64,000 nt of DNA from Roseomonas mucosa (GTDB lineage: Bacteria; Pseudomonadota; Alphaproteobacteria; Acetobacterales; Acetobacteraceae), in NCBI GenBank assembly GCA_945878375.1, contig CAMDWG010000009.1, positions 1-64,000 of the forward strand. Direction: 5' to 3'. How positions within the stretch are numbered: position 1 is the stretch's first letter; each line of letters starts with the position of its first letter. The translations under genes and the position numbers were made by a program. This document shows positions 1 to 12,298 of this stretch, piece by piece. The notes beneath the pieces were generated by a model, which saw only the letters and a list, made by a program, of their open reading frames with translations, did not search any database and was not told where the DNA came from.

Positions 1-307
1 CGAAGGCGGTGCGCTCGGGCGTAACCTCCCGCGCAGCGAAGCCGCAGAAACGGCGGAAGCTTGCAAGGTCCTCTAGCGCCTCGGCCAGCTTCACGTCCGA
101 CAGATCGTGCCAGACCGCCAGCAGCAGCGCCTTGAACATCGACAAGGGCGGCCAGGCAGGTTCGCCCTTGGCGGAAGGGTAGAGCGGGGCGAGCAGCGCT
201 GAGACCGGCCGCCAGTCGATCAAAGACGACAGGCGCTCCAATGCCGCGCCGCTGCGCGAGGTACCGTCCGGCGCCAAGCTCTCCTGGCCGATGGTGCGAT
301 GTGCCAT
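1..307 (-). CDS. IS5-family transposase, N-terminal part (cut by window edge)
   Basis: The minus strand reads openly from an ATG at 305-307 to the window edge, giving about 102 residues that begin MAHRTIGQESLAPDG. Later segments such as DLSDVKLAEAL and SFRRFCGF are characteristic of the DUF772 N-terminal domain of IS5-type DDE transposases. These enzymes cut and paste the element's DNA; the catalytic DDE domain would lie outside the window. No frame disruption is visible in this part, so the element may be intact. I did not locate a terminal inverted repeat between 308 and the decayed copy that follows. Family assignment is firm; intactness is unknown. Confidence 0.85.
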   Translation of the reverse strand, partial: MAHRTIGQESLAPDGTSRSGAALERLSSLIDWRPVSALLAPLYPSAKGEPAWPPLSMFKALLLAVWHDLSDVKLAEALEDLASFRRFCGFAAREVTPERTAF

Positions 308-439
308 GCCCGCCCGCTTCACACTTCGTGAAGCTCAGAGAATCAGACAGAAAGCCAAGCGGCAAGGATTCCGCGCACAGGTCTCCTAACGTTGAGCCAA
401 GTCTCTGCTCCGCGATCCGGCCGACCGTCGCGGGTCGTC

Positions 440-743
440 CAGACGTCCACGTTTCGAAGGCCGGTGCCGGCGAAGCAGGCGAGCCCTACCTGCTGATCAT
501 CGGCAGTACGCACCTCAAGGCGCACCGCACCGCGGCCAGCCTGCTCAAAAGGGGGCACGTGAGCGCTGCGTCGGCCGCATCCAGGGGCGGGCTGGCCAGC
601 ACGATGCAGCCCACTCCAAGCGGGCGGCGGGGCATGAAAGCGACGCCGAAAAGGCCGGGGTGTGGCGCGGCTGGCGTGAATTCTCGTCCATTCTGGGCAA
701 GGACGCGTGGCGCCCCCGGCTGGAGGATGAAATGTTGGACTGA
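440..743 (+). pseudogene. Decayed IS5-type transposase remnant in the gap 308-768
   Basis: Around 484-555 the plus strand encodes a segment containing STHLKAHRTAASLL, a typical stretch around the first catalytic Asp of a different IS5 subgroup (usually DSTHLKAHRTAASLLKKG). Here the Asp is replaced by Gly. Further on, family-like sequence continues only in another frame, so the copy is frameshifted and incomplete. Another frame stays open to a stop at 741-743 just before the next gene; I cannot tell whether that tail was ever a gene. It lies opposite in strand to the transposase at 1-307. The rest of 308-768 shows nothing recognisable. Confidence 0.6.
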
Positions 744-768
744 GGAACATAAAACGAGGAGAGAGCCG

Positions 769-1617
769 ATGCGGCGAAGCCTGACTGCTGCCTTCCTGTC
801 GCTGGCCCTGGCTGGCCCAGCCCTTGCCCAGGGGGCGCCCGGCGGCCAGCCTCCACTGCGCTGCGCGGTGGACGGAACCTTCGCGCCGCATGCCTTCCCG
901 ACCCTGCAGGGCGGCGTGCAGGGCTTCAACATCGACCTATTCAAGGAGGTCGCGAAGCGCCTCGGCCGTGAGCTGACGATCGACAGCGCCAGCTTCTCCG
1001 GCCTGATCCCGGCCATGAACGCCGGGCGCTACGACTTCCTTTGCGCACCGACCACGGCAACGCAGCAGCGCGCCGAGAACATGCTGTTCACGGAAGGCTA
1101 TCTCTACACCGCCTTCCAGTTCGGCATCCGCCGCGGCAGCGCGCCGATTCGGTCGATGGATGATCTGCGCGGCAAGGCGATCGCGGTGAACAAGGGCAGC
1201 GCCTATGACGCCTGGGCACAGGCCAATGCCAGCCGCTACGGCTTTACCGTGCAGACCTACGACACCCAGCCGGACGCGGTGCAGGCGGTGGTCAGCGGCC
1301 GCGCCTATGCCAATCTCGGCGGCAACACCGTGGTGCGCTACGCTGCGACCCGCACGCCGCAATTCGTGCCCGACTTCGTGATCCGCGAGACCCGCGCGCA
1401 TTGGTCGGCCCCGCTGCCGATGGGCGCGACCGCGCTTCTCGCGCAGATCGAGAACGCGCTCGAGTGCATGAAGCTGGATGGCACAGTCGCGCGGCTGTCG
1501 GAGCAATGGTTCGGCAGCGCGCCGGCCCAGGACGATGCTGAGCGCACCGTGTTCCCCGGCACCGGCGTGCCTGGCCTGCCCAGGTACGACGCAACGCCGC
1601 GCCAGCCGAGGTGCTGA
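769..1617 (+). CDS. Amino-acid ABC transporter substrate-binding protein
   Basis: A 282-residue periplasmic solute-binding protein of the SBP_bac_3 family that captures a polar amino acid or similar ligand for the following permeases. The start at 769 has a purine-rich ribosome site (gaggagag) upstream and gives a clear signal peptide, with a likely cut after ALA at residues 18-20. The mature part shows family features such as GFNIDLFKEVAKRLG and DDLRGKAIAVNKGS. It is followed by a strong hairpin and then two permease genes in the same direction. The open frame extends upstream to 241 but that part is IS debris. The exact substrate cannot be read from the sequence. Confidence 0.88.
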   Translation: MRRSLTAAFLSLALAGPALAQGAPGGQPPLRCAVDGTFAPHAFPTLQGGVQGFNIDLFKEVAKRLGRELTIDSASFSGLIPAMNAGRYDFLCAPTTATQQRAENMLFTEGYLYTAFQFGIRRGSAPIRSMDDLRGKAIAVNKGSAYDAWAQANASRYGFTVQTYDTQPDAVQAVVSGRAYANLGGNTVVRYAATRTPQFVPDFVIRETRAHWSAPLPMGATALLAQIENALECMKLDGTVARLSEQWFGSAPAQDDAERTVFPGTGVPGLPRYDATPRQPRC

Positions 1618-1622
1618 TGTTT

Positions 1623-1653
1623 CCCCACGAAGCCGCCGTGCGGCTTCGTGGGG
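1623..1653 (+). terminator. Strong hairpin after the binding-protein gene
   Basis: A perfect 14-bp stem (ccccacgaagccgc and its complement) with a 3-nt loop begins 5 nt after the stop codon. There is no following T run. Between a binding-protein gene and its permeases such a hairpin often sets stoichiometry by partial termination or by protecting the upstream mRNA end; which applies here is inference. Confidence 0.7.
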
Positions 1654-1770
1654 GGCTGTTCCGGGCGTGATCCCCCACGGATCGCGCATCCTCCCGCGGC
1701 GGGGCCTCGGGAGGGTACCGGGGGCCAGAAGGGTGCCGCCATGCGCGGCAACTCTTGAAGGGGGCGGGGG

Positions 1771-2451
1771 ATGACAGGCTGGGAAGGCTTTGCCTTTTCC
1801 TTCCTCAACGCACGCGTCGCGGCGGAGTACTGGCCGAAGATCCTGGAGGGTCTTGGCGTCACCGTGGCGCTGGCGGTGCTGATCATCATCGCCGGGCTGG
1901 CGCTCGGGCTGATGCTGGCTGTCGTGCGCACGCTCGGCATCAGGCCTCTGAACTGGGCCATCATTTTCGTGGTGGACCTGTTCCGGGCGCTACCGCCGCT
2001 TGTCATTATCGTGCTGATCTATTTCGGCCTGCCCGCGGCAGGCATCGGCTTTTCCGCCTTCGTGGCCACCTGGCTGTCGCTCACCTTGGTGCTGATGGCC
2101 TTCGCGGAGGAGATCTTCTGGGGCTCGATCCAGGCCGTGCCGAAGGGGCAGTGGGAATCGGGCAGCGCACTCGGCCTGCGCTTCCTGCCGACCATGCGGC
2201 TGATTGTGCTGCCGCAGGCGCTCCGCATCGCCATCCCGCCACTGACCAACCGGACCATCGCCATCACCAAGGGGACGGCACTTGGTTCCGTGGTGGCGGT
2301 GGCGGAGATCCTGGGCGCAGCCCAATCCGCCATGGCGTTCTCCGGCAACCCGACGCCGCTGATGATGGGGGCCGTCGCCTACCTGATCCTGTTCCTGCCC
2401 GTGGTGGTGGCCGGACGCTGGATCGAGACACGCTTCGCGTGGCGGCGATGA
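1771..2451 (+). CDS. Amino-acid ABC transporter permease (HisM/GlnP type)
   Basis: A 226-residue inner-membrane permease with several hydrophobic segments. The cytoplasmic loop that docks the ATPase reads SIQAVPKGQWESGSALGL, matching the EAA-loop pattern of the HisMQ family. It follows the binding protein and precedes a second, related permease, so the two probably form a heterodimeric channel. The start ATG at 1771 has ggagg-like purines (gaagggggcggggg) just before it. Family assignment is firm; substrate is unknown. Confidence 0.9.
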   Translation: MTGWEGFAFSFLNARVAAEYWPKILEGLGVTVALAVLIIIAGLALGLMLAVVRTLGIRPLNWAIIFVVDLFRALPPLVIIVLIYFGLPAAGIGFSAFVATWLSLTLVLMAFAEEIFWGSIQAVPKGQWESGSALGLRFLPTMRLIVLPQALRIAIPPLTNRTIAITKGTALGSVVAVAEILGAAQSAMAFSGNPTPLMMGAVAYLILFLPVVVAGRWIETRFAWRR

Positions 2452-2534
2452 GGTCTTCGGGAGTGTATGTGCGGATGAGGCACCCCGGGCTGTTCAGCGT
2501 GCCTGACGCATCGATATCTGAGCGACGATAGGCG

Positions 2535-3209
2535 ATGAGCGACTTCATCCAGGCCTTTCTCGACCTCGAGATCGCCGTTGCCGTGCTGCCGATCCTCTGG
2601 CTCGGGCTGCAGACGACCCTGCTGCTTTCGCTGATGGTGGTGCCGCTCGGCCTCGCCACGGGGCTCGTGCTCGCGCTCTTCTCGACCCGGCGGGAGGCGT
2701 GGCTGCGGTGGCCGCTGATGGCGTTCATCGACATATTCCGCGCCATCCCGCCCCTGGTGCTGCTGATCCTGCTCTATGCCGGCCTGCCCTTCGCGGGGCT
2801 GGAACTGAGTGCCTGGGGTTCGGTGGCGATGGCCTTCATGCTGAACACGGGCGCCTACTACGCCGAGATCCTGCGCGCGGGCATCGAGGCAGTCCCGCGC
2901 GGCCAGTCGGAGGCCGCGCGCGCGCTTGGTCTCCGGCGCTGGCAGGTGTGGATCTTCGTGGTGCTGCCGCAGGCGGTGCGCAATGTGCTGCCGGACCTGG
3001 TCGGCAACACGCTCGAGGTGGTGAAACTCACCTCGCTTGCCAGCGTGGTGGCACTGCCCGAACTGCTGTTCCAGGCTCGCCAGGCGCAGAGCATCACCTT
3101 CAACGCCACCCCGATCATGGTGGCCGCGGTGGCCTACTTCATCCTGCTATGGCCCTTCGTTCGGCTGCTCTCCGCGCTGGAGACGCGGAAGTTACGCACG
3201 ATGCGCTGA
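2535..3209 (+). CDS. Amino-acid ABC transporter permease, second subunit
   Basis: A 224-residue permease related to the gene before it, with an EAA-type loop (GIEAVPRGQSEAARALGL) that contacts the ATPase. It starts 83 bp after the first permease. In complete loci of this family the next gene normally encodes a GlnQ-type ATP-binding protein. Here the next recognisable sequence is a scrap of a PIN-domain toxin, so the importer either borrows an ATPase from elsewhere or lost its own by a deletion at this point. Confidence 0.9.
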   Translation: MSDFIQAFLDLEIAVAVLPILWLGLQTTLLLSLMVVPLGLATGLVLALFSTRREAWLRWPLMAFIDIFRAIPPLVLLILLYAGLPFAGLELSAWGSVAMAFMLNTGAYYAEILRAGIEAVPRGQSEAARALGLRRWQVWIFVVLPQAVRNVLPDLVGNTLEVVKLTSLASVVALPELLFQARQAQSITFNATPIMVAAVAYFILLWPFVRLLSALETRKLRTMR

Positions 3210-3262
3210 GCCGCCCGTCCGCGGCCTGGCGGCGGCTGGTGACTGGGGGCCAGAAGTCCCGC

Positions 3263-3394
3263 TACACCTACGCTCAGCCCGACGCGCTGATCGCCGCCAC
3301 CGCCCAGGTGCACGGGCTCGCGGTGGTCACGCGGAATGTCGAGGATTTTGTCCAGGCTGGAGTGCCAATCCTCAACCCGTGGGCGCCAGTGTAA
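3263..3394 (+). pseudogene. C-terminal scrap of a VapC-type PIN-domain toxin
   Basis: About 43 codons end in a stop at 3392-3394 and match the last third of PIN-domain ribonucleases. PDALIAATA carries one conserved acidic residue, VVTRNVEDF carries another, and the tail reads VPILNPW. The N-terminal two thirds and the VapB partner are missing. It lies directly after the permease gene and probably marks a deletion or insertion junction. The following 3395-3572 contains no gene I can support. Confidence 0.7.
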
Positions 3395-3572
3395 CGGCCG
3401 CAGGGGACGCGGCCGGTCGCGAGACGGTTCGTCTCTCCAAGGCTCCAGCCTGGAGACCGCTTGTAACCGGTCACACCTCCTCCGCCAGTGCTCCCGGGTT
3501 CGCACCATCGCTCAAACTAATCGCCGCGTCGCCGCCAACAGGCCTTGCGTTGTCGACGTTGCCATTCCGTTC

Positions 3573-3601
3573 TTGACATGAGCAGCGCAGCAGGATAGGC
3601 T
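3573..3601 (+). promoter_or_regulatory. Possible sigma-70 promoter
   Basis: TTGACA at 3573-3578 is separated by 17 nt from TAGGCT at 3596-3601, in an otherwise gene-free stretch and just before the phage-like frames that start at 3614. The -35 is a perfect consensus but the -10 is weak, and no transcript start can be confirmed from sequence. Confidence 0.35.
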
Positions 3602-3613
3602 TCTCGTCCTAGT

Positions 3614-3886
3614 TTGGCGGGGTGCATCGTGGCTGCTCTTTCTCCCACAGGCCTACCAGACCGCGAGGCGCTTCGTGAGTTTGCGCGAACCTCTCGCGCG
3701 GCTGGCGGTAGCCTGGATGGAGGGTCTGGCGACAGTGGCGCCGATTGTGGTGCCGCCGTCGGCGCCTACACCCGCACGCCCGAGGCCGGCGAGATCCGTT
3801 GGGACTGGCCGCTGTGTCGGCAGCTGGCCACCGCCGTGAAGGCCGCCGCGGCTGACCTACCGGGAGCGCCAAGCCTTTCGGGCTGA
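3614..3886 (+). CDS. Unrecognised small protein, possibly broken
   Basis: A 90-residue frame with no motif I recognise. Its C-terminal part (EIRWDWPLCRQLATAVK) looks protein-like, while an overlapping frame also gives a plausible protein-like stretch over the first half. This suggests a frameshifted remnant rather than an intact gene. It sits just before the phage-like gene at 3888 and after a possible promoter at 3573. No function is proposed. Confidence 0.3.
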   Translation: MAGCIVAALSPTGLPDREALREFARTSRAAGGSLDGGSGDSGADCGAAVGAYTRTPEAGEIRWDWPLCRQLATAVKAAAADLPGAPSLSG

Positions 3887-3887
3887 C

Positions 3888-4361
3888 TTGGCACGTGAGG
3901 GCGGGATCTATCCCTCGCACGCACGGATGCTGGACGCGCTGCGGGCCGCCGTGCGCGAGGCCTCGCCCGACAACGCGGACGAGCTGCTCGCGGTGATCGA
4001 TGGCTCCGAGGTCACGCCTGACGACGCTGCAATGCAGGTGCAGCTCGGGACCATCGAGGCGGCCTGCGCCACTGTGCCGGTCTATGCCGGGCTGCTCGCG
4101 GCGCGGCAGCGCTATCTTGGCACGCTGCCCTGGGTCGCCGCGCGGCATGCGCTCCGCGGATGGGAGGGCGAGGGCCTGCCGACCTTCCGGCGCCTACGTG
4201 GCTTGGCGCCCGACGACCTGCTGGACGCGCTGCCGCAGGATGACGTCGAGGCGGTGGGCTGGCGAGCCAGCACCCCCTTGCAGCCCGGCACGGATGCCGA
4301 GGGAAACGCTGGGGCGCCCTCGCCGTCGTCCGCGACCCCGGCGCCTATGACGGCGGCCTGA
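3888..4361 (+). CDS. Phage- or plasmid-like conserved hypothetical protein
   Basis: A 157-residue frame beginning at a TTG; the same frame is open back to 3840 and reads LTYRERQAFRADLAREGG, so the real N-terminus probably lies further upstream and may have been lost by a frameshift. The protein is rich in Ala, Leu and acidic residues, with no signal peptide or membrane segment, and its tail degenerates into low-complexity Pro/Ala/Ser. It is followed by another small protein-like frame. The style suggests prophage or mobile-element origin, but I cannot name a family. Confidence 0.45.
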   Translation: MAREGGIYPSHARMLDALRAAVREASPDNADELLAVIDGSEVTPDDAAMQVQLGTIEAACATVPVYAGLLAARQRYLGTLPWVAARHALRGWEGEGLPTFRRLRGLAPDDLLDALPQDDVEAVGWRASTPLQPGTDAEGNAGAPSPSSATPAPMTAA

Positions 4362-4617
4362 GGCCCGAGGGCGGCGGCGACTGGCTCGTCGGCGTTGAGC
4401 CCTGGCCAGAGAACCCGCGGCTTGTCATCCCCGAGCCCTGGCATGCCTTCGTGCGCCTCTGGGCGGCGTGCTGCGGCGGCATGGGCGGCATAGCCCACTG
4501 GCCGGATCCGGGCGGCGTCGGCGATCAGGCAGCCTGGGTGGTGGACGCCTTTGCCGCGCTGGCGGGATCGACGCGGCGCTCGACGCGGCGCAGCGGCGCC
4601 TGGCCGGCGGAGGTTAG
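4300..4617 (+). pseudogene. Phage-like unknown gene with apparent frameshift
   Basis: Reading with codons beginning at 4361, the sequence is protein-like: DPGAYDGGLRPEGGGDWLVG, later EPWHAFVRLWAACC and AAWVVDAFAALAG. No start codon in this frame is seen before the protein-like part. After about 4565 protein-like sequence continues only in the next frame (IDAALDAAQRRLAGGG then a stop at 4615-4617). Both features indicate a broken gene. It overlaps the end of hicB on the other strand by 4 nt. I do not recognise the family. Confidence 0.45.
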
Positions 4618-5021
4618 GCCGCGTCGCTCATGGCTCGGCGCGCGGCACGCGCCAGGAAGGAGCTCCGGCTCAGCCCCTGGCGCCCGGCGAACCGGTCGAC
4701 ATCCGCCAGCACATCCTCGGGCAGCGTGATGTTGACCCGCACCGCGCGCACCTGCCGCGCCGGCGCCGGCACCAGGAACGCCACCGCCTCGCGGTTCTCG
4801 CGCTCCGCCATCACGTCTTCCAGCAAGGAAGGCTCCGGGATCGCCTCGCCATCCTCGATCATACCGTCGATGTGCATGGCGAGTCCTTCCGCGGCCTCTC
4901 GGCGAGCCTCGTCGAGCGTCGTGCCCGCGGTGACGCAACCGGGAAAGTCCGGGAAGGAGACACCGTAGTCGCTGGTGGGCTCCTTGTGGATCAGCGCAAT
5001 GTAGTCGGCCATCGTTTTCAC
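4614..5021 (-). CDS. hicB: HicB-family antitoxin
   Basis: A 135-residue protein with the HicB layout. The N-terminal half (residues about 4-75) contains YGVSFPDFPGCVTAGTTLDEA, the signature of the toxin-binding domain. The C-terminal part (about 90-130) has a ribbon-helix-helix-like DNA-binding region, VNITLPEDVLADVDRFAGRQ, which usually autorepresses the operon. It overlaps the end of hicA by 4 nt, so the two are translationally coupled. A later in-frame ATG (MADYIALI) is an alternative start. It would neutralise HicA, although that toxin seems to lack its catalytic His. Confidence 0.9.
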   Translation of the reverse strand: MKTMADYIALIHKEPTSDYGVSFPDFPGCVTAGTTLDEARREAAEGLAMHIDGMIEDGEAIPEPSLLEDVMAERENREAVAFLVPAPARQVRAVRVNITLPEDVLADVDRFAGRQGLSRSSFLARAARRAMSDAA

Positions 5022-5206
5022 CTCAGACGCAGGCCGGATTGGCGTTCGATGCTTCGCAGTGTCCCGGACGGGAGATCCCGCTTGGGATGCGGCACCGTCA
5101 CCCGTCCCGGCTTGGACGGGTGCTTGAACTGCGCCTGACTGCCCTTCTGGGCGACCTGCACCCAGCCATCGGCCTCAAGGGCGCGGATCACGTCACGACT
5201 ATTCAC
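5018..5206 (-). CDS. hicA: HicA-family mRNA interferase, catalytic His replaced by Gln
   Basis: A 62-residue protein matching HicA toxins through KHPSKPGRVTVPHPKRDLPSG and the tail LRSIERQSGLRLR. These dsRBD-fold toxins cleave mRNA using a His in the GSH motif, residue 24 in studied members. Here that motif reads GSQ with Gln at residue 24, so the toxin may be inactive. The start is a GTG at 5206; upstream frame extension runs into transposase debris. A promoter with its -10 only 7 nt before the GTG suggests a leaderless transcript. hicB follows with a 4-nt overlap. Confidence 0.88.
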   Translation of the reverse strand: MNSRDVIRALEADGWVQVAQKGSQAQFKHPSKPGRVTVPHPKRDLPSGTLRSIERQSGLRLR

Positions 5207-5213
5207 GTGTGTA

Positions 5214-5241
5214 TTTGTACGCACCCCCTCCCTCCAGTCAA
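5214..5241 (-). promoter_or_regulatory. hicAB promoter, probably giving a leaderless mRNA
   Basis: On the minus strand TTGACT (5236-5241) is separated by 16 nt from TACAAA (5214-5219). Only 7 nt lie between the -10 hexamer and the hicA GTG, so transcription would begin at or next to the start codon. No ribosome site precedes the GTG, which agrees with a leaderless message. Confidence 0.6.
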
Positions 5242-5257
5242 GGTGGAGTGTGTAAGC

Positions 5258-5425
5258 ATGCGCATCGAGGGCTGGCGGTGGCACGACAACCGGAACCGGC
5301 CGCACTCGTCGCTCGGGTACCGCCCGCCCGCCCCGGAGACGGTGCCGGTGGCCAAGTCGCAAATCAGCTCAGCAGCAGGCGCCGCTGCGATGGCTCACGA
5401 AAATTCCACCCGGACCACTCGATAG
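5258..5425 (+). pseudogene. C-terminal scrap of an IS3-type transposase
   Basis: The frame contains NRNRPHSSLGYRPPAPE, the classic end of the integrase core of IS3/IS481-type transposases. The rest of the transposase is missing; the frame is open upstream only because it runs antisense to hicA. The region 5426-5535 after it has no gene and may include the old end of the element. The scrap begins about 50 bp upstream of hicA, so hicAB lies against an IS junction. Confidence 0.7.
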
Positions 5426-5535
5426 GGGCTGGTCAGGCCGGGGTGAGCAGGAATGGCAAGGATATGGAAGCACCTTCGCCCGCTTCGGAATTACACCCGC
5501 CCACGTCGCGGCAAGCAGATTGATGGGTTTGGACC

Positions 5536-8387
5536 CTAGGGTGGGCTCTCCGCTCTCCAGCGCGCCCAATCGCTGGTCTCCGGCAGTGCGCGGGGCGCGC
5601 CGGCCGGGCCGGTGACCCGCAGCCCCAGTTCCGGGGCCTCTGGCGCTGGCCGCGCGCCGATCCGCAGATCCAGCGCCCCGCGCGCCAGGTCCGCGCTGCC
5701 CGAGATCGCCGCCGTTACGCCACCCTCCCCGGCCAATTGCACAGAGGAAAGGCGCAACCTGCCCGCCTCCAGCAGCGCGTCCAGCTCCAGCCGCTCGAAG
5801 GCGGTCGCGCCGGCCAGCAGCGCGTGCCGGACCCTTGCCTCGGCGTCCAGCGGATCGGGCAGAGCTGCCGCCGTCGCCACGGCCCGCAGGTCGAGGCCAG
5901 TCAGGATACCGTCGCGCAAGGACGCGGCCAGCCGGCCGGAGAGCGTGCCGAGCAGCGCCGCCGGCGAATGGCCCGAGGCCGCGAGGCTGGCCGCCACCGC
6001 GCCCCGCCCGGCCGACAGGTCATAGGGTAGTCCGAGCAGGGGGCCGGCCAGCGTTGCATCCGCCAGCCGCAATTCCAGCGCGAGGCGCGGTGCGGCGCTG
6101 GCCGTGACCGCCACCGTGAGCGCGCCGCCCAGCGTGCCACCCGCGATGCGCGCGCGCATCGGGTCCAGGGCGAGCCGCCCCTCAGCCAGGCGCAGCATGG
6201 CCGCGGCCCCTTCCAGCACCGTGCCGCCGGCCTCGATCCGCGCGGCTTCCAGCGCCAGTTCGGCGTCGAAGGCTGACAGGATGTCGAGCCCGAGCGGCTC
6301 CGCCCCGCGCAGCGGTGGCAGGGGCAGCGGCAGCCGCTCCGCCGCGATACGGCCCGCAAGTCGCGGCCGCGCCGCATGGGCCAGCGCCAGCGCCCCGCCC
6401 GCCCGCAGCGTGCCTGCCACCACTTCGAAACTCTCGGCCGCCATGCCCTGCGGCCCGGCGGTGACATTCGCCACCACCGAGAAGGACCCATCCCCGAGCC
6501 AGGGCAGGTGGGCACCGAAGCCTTCCGCCAGCAGCCGCCTCGCGCCCGGATGGCGCAGCGTCACCGCGGCCGCGCCGCGGCGTGCGGGCAGGTCCAGCGT
6601 GCCATGCGCCTCGGCGCGCAATTCGCCGAGCATGGCCTCGCCGCGCAGCGCCAAGGCATCGGCCGCGCCGCTGCCGGTGAGGCGGAGCGTCAGCGGCATC
6701 GACGCCAGCGCCGTGCGGTCCGGCCAGCGTCCCGGCAGCAGCGCCATGACGCCGAGCGCGGCGGGGCCGTTCGCCTCCAGGATCACATCCTGCAGCCGCG
6801 GCTGCGGCCCCGGCGCCAGCACGCCCGACGCGACGAGATCGGCTTCCGCGAGCCGTCCCGACAGGCGGCGCAGCGTCACGCGCCCGCCTTCCACCGCCGC
6901 ATCCAGCGCCGCGCGGTCCAGCACCGCATCGCCCCAGCGCGCCTGGTCCGCCGCCAGCCGCAGGTTCAGGTCGAAGCCGGCGAAGATCCGCGCGATATCG
7001 GCCGCATCGACGCCCTGCGGCAGCCAGCGCGGCAGGTCCAGGCGGCTCACCGTGATGCCGAGGCCCAGCGCGGGCCGTGGGCCGTGGCGCAGCGTGCCGG
7101 CGCCGGACAGGCGCAATTCCCCGAAGTTCGCGGCGAATTCGGGGATGGCCGCCTGCGCGGCTTCCAGCACCAGGCGCAGGCGGCCTTCGCCCTGCCGCAG
7201 CAGTGCCGGGTCCAGCTGCGCGACCGGCAGGCCGAGCGCGGCGAGCGTCGCGCGGATATCCGGCCCGGCGAAGCGCGCCCCGATCTCGAGCCGCCCGCCC
7301 GCCGTCGCGCCGGCGAATTCCAGCTCCGTCTCGCCCGGCAGCAGGGCGGAGACGTCGGTCAGCGTCAGGCGCCCTTCCTCCAGGAAGGCTGCTCCGCGCA
7401 GCCGGCGCAGGGTGAGGCCGGCGAAGCCCGCCGCCTCCGCCGACAGGTCCACCGAAACCGGCCAGGCGCGGCTGCTGCCCGCCCGCAGCGCCGCCACCCA
7501 GCCATCGAGGTCGAGCCGGCTGGCGAGCAGCGCGAGGTCGAGCCGCGGCGACGGCGCCAGCCGGATTGCCAGCGCACCGCGTGCCGGCGCACCGGCGAGG
7601 TCGAGCGCCAGGTCCTCCGCCGCGATCAGGTCGGCCGAGGCGCTGAGCCGCCCGGCGGCGCGGAAGGGGCCGGCGGGCGCGGGCAGCAGGGCCGAGAGGT
7701 CGGGACCGGAGGCTTCCATCGTGCCCTCGAAGCCGCCGCCCGCCGCCAGCACGCCGCGCGCGCGCCCCGTCGCCTCCGGCAGCGCGATGGAGAGGTCGAG
7801 CGGCGCGATCCCGTCCCAGCCCGGCCGGCCGAGCGTGGCCGAGAACCGAGCCTGCCGCCCCGCCCAGCCGAAGCCGCCCGTCACTTCCAGCGCCTGCGCC
7901 GGGCCGGCGGAGGACAGCCGCGCCGTCACACCCTCCAGCACCGTCGCGCCGATCCGCACGCGGCCATCCTCGACCTGCGCGTCCAACGTCGTGATCCAGC
8001 TTGGCGGGCGCAGCGCGAGCAGGGGGCCGGGCGGCCAGGGCAGGGTGAGTTCCGCGCCCACCAGCGCGATCTCCCGCGGCTCGATGCGGCCGGCGATCAG
8101 CGCCTGAAGGTCCAGCCGCAGCCGCAGCATCCGGGCGGTAACGCGGAAGCTGCCCTCGGCCTCGATGCCCGGCGGCTCCGCGATCGTGACGCCGCCTGCG
8201 CGCACCATGGGGCTCGGCAGCAGGACCAGCTCGACCGGCCCATCGAGCGTGACGGGCCGCCCCAGACGGTCGGATGCGACCTCCGCGAGCTGCGCCCGCC
8301 ACGGCTCCCAATCCACCAGGCGCGGGCCGAGCCACAGCCCGGCGAGCGCGAGGAGGAGGAAGCCACCGAGGCCGAGCGCAGCCTTGC

Positions 8388-8391
<4 letters not shown>
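5536..8391 (-). CDS. AsmA-family envelope protein
   Basis: A 951-residue protein with one N-terminal membrane anchor (about residues 5-22) and a long periplasmic region. The first 70 residues include [18 protein letters not shown], the AsmA N-terminal signature. The remainder is repetitive beta-rich sequence, ending in an AsmA C-terminal region (about 700-900). AsmA-like proteins are thought to bridge the envelope and aid lipid transport to, or assembly of, the outer membrane. Its ATG overlaps the stop of the hydantoinase gene (ATGA), so translation is coupled to an unrelated enzyme. Confidence 0.88.
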
Positions 8392-12137
<3,746 letters not shown>

Positions 12138-12298
12138 GGCCTGCCCCTTCGTCTCGGAATGAGGAACGCTTCTGCGGGCGGGGCGGCGGTTCCGTCAACG
12201 TCCCCCAAGATGGCAATTGCTCCGGCGGCATCCATGGCCTGTAGCCGGCGCGCCCTTCATGCTAAATCGACGGCGGCAGGCAGCAGGAATGCGGCGCT

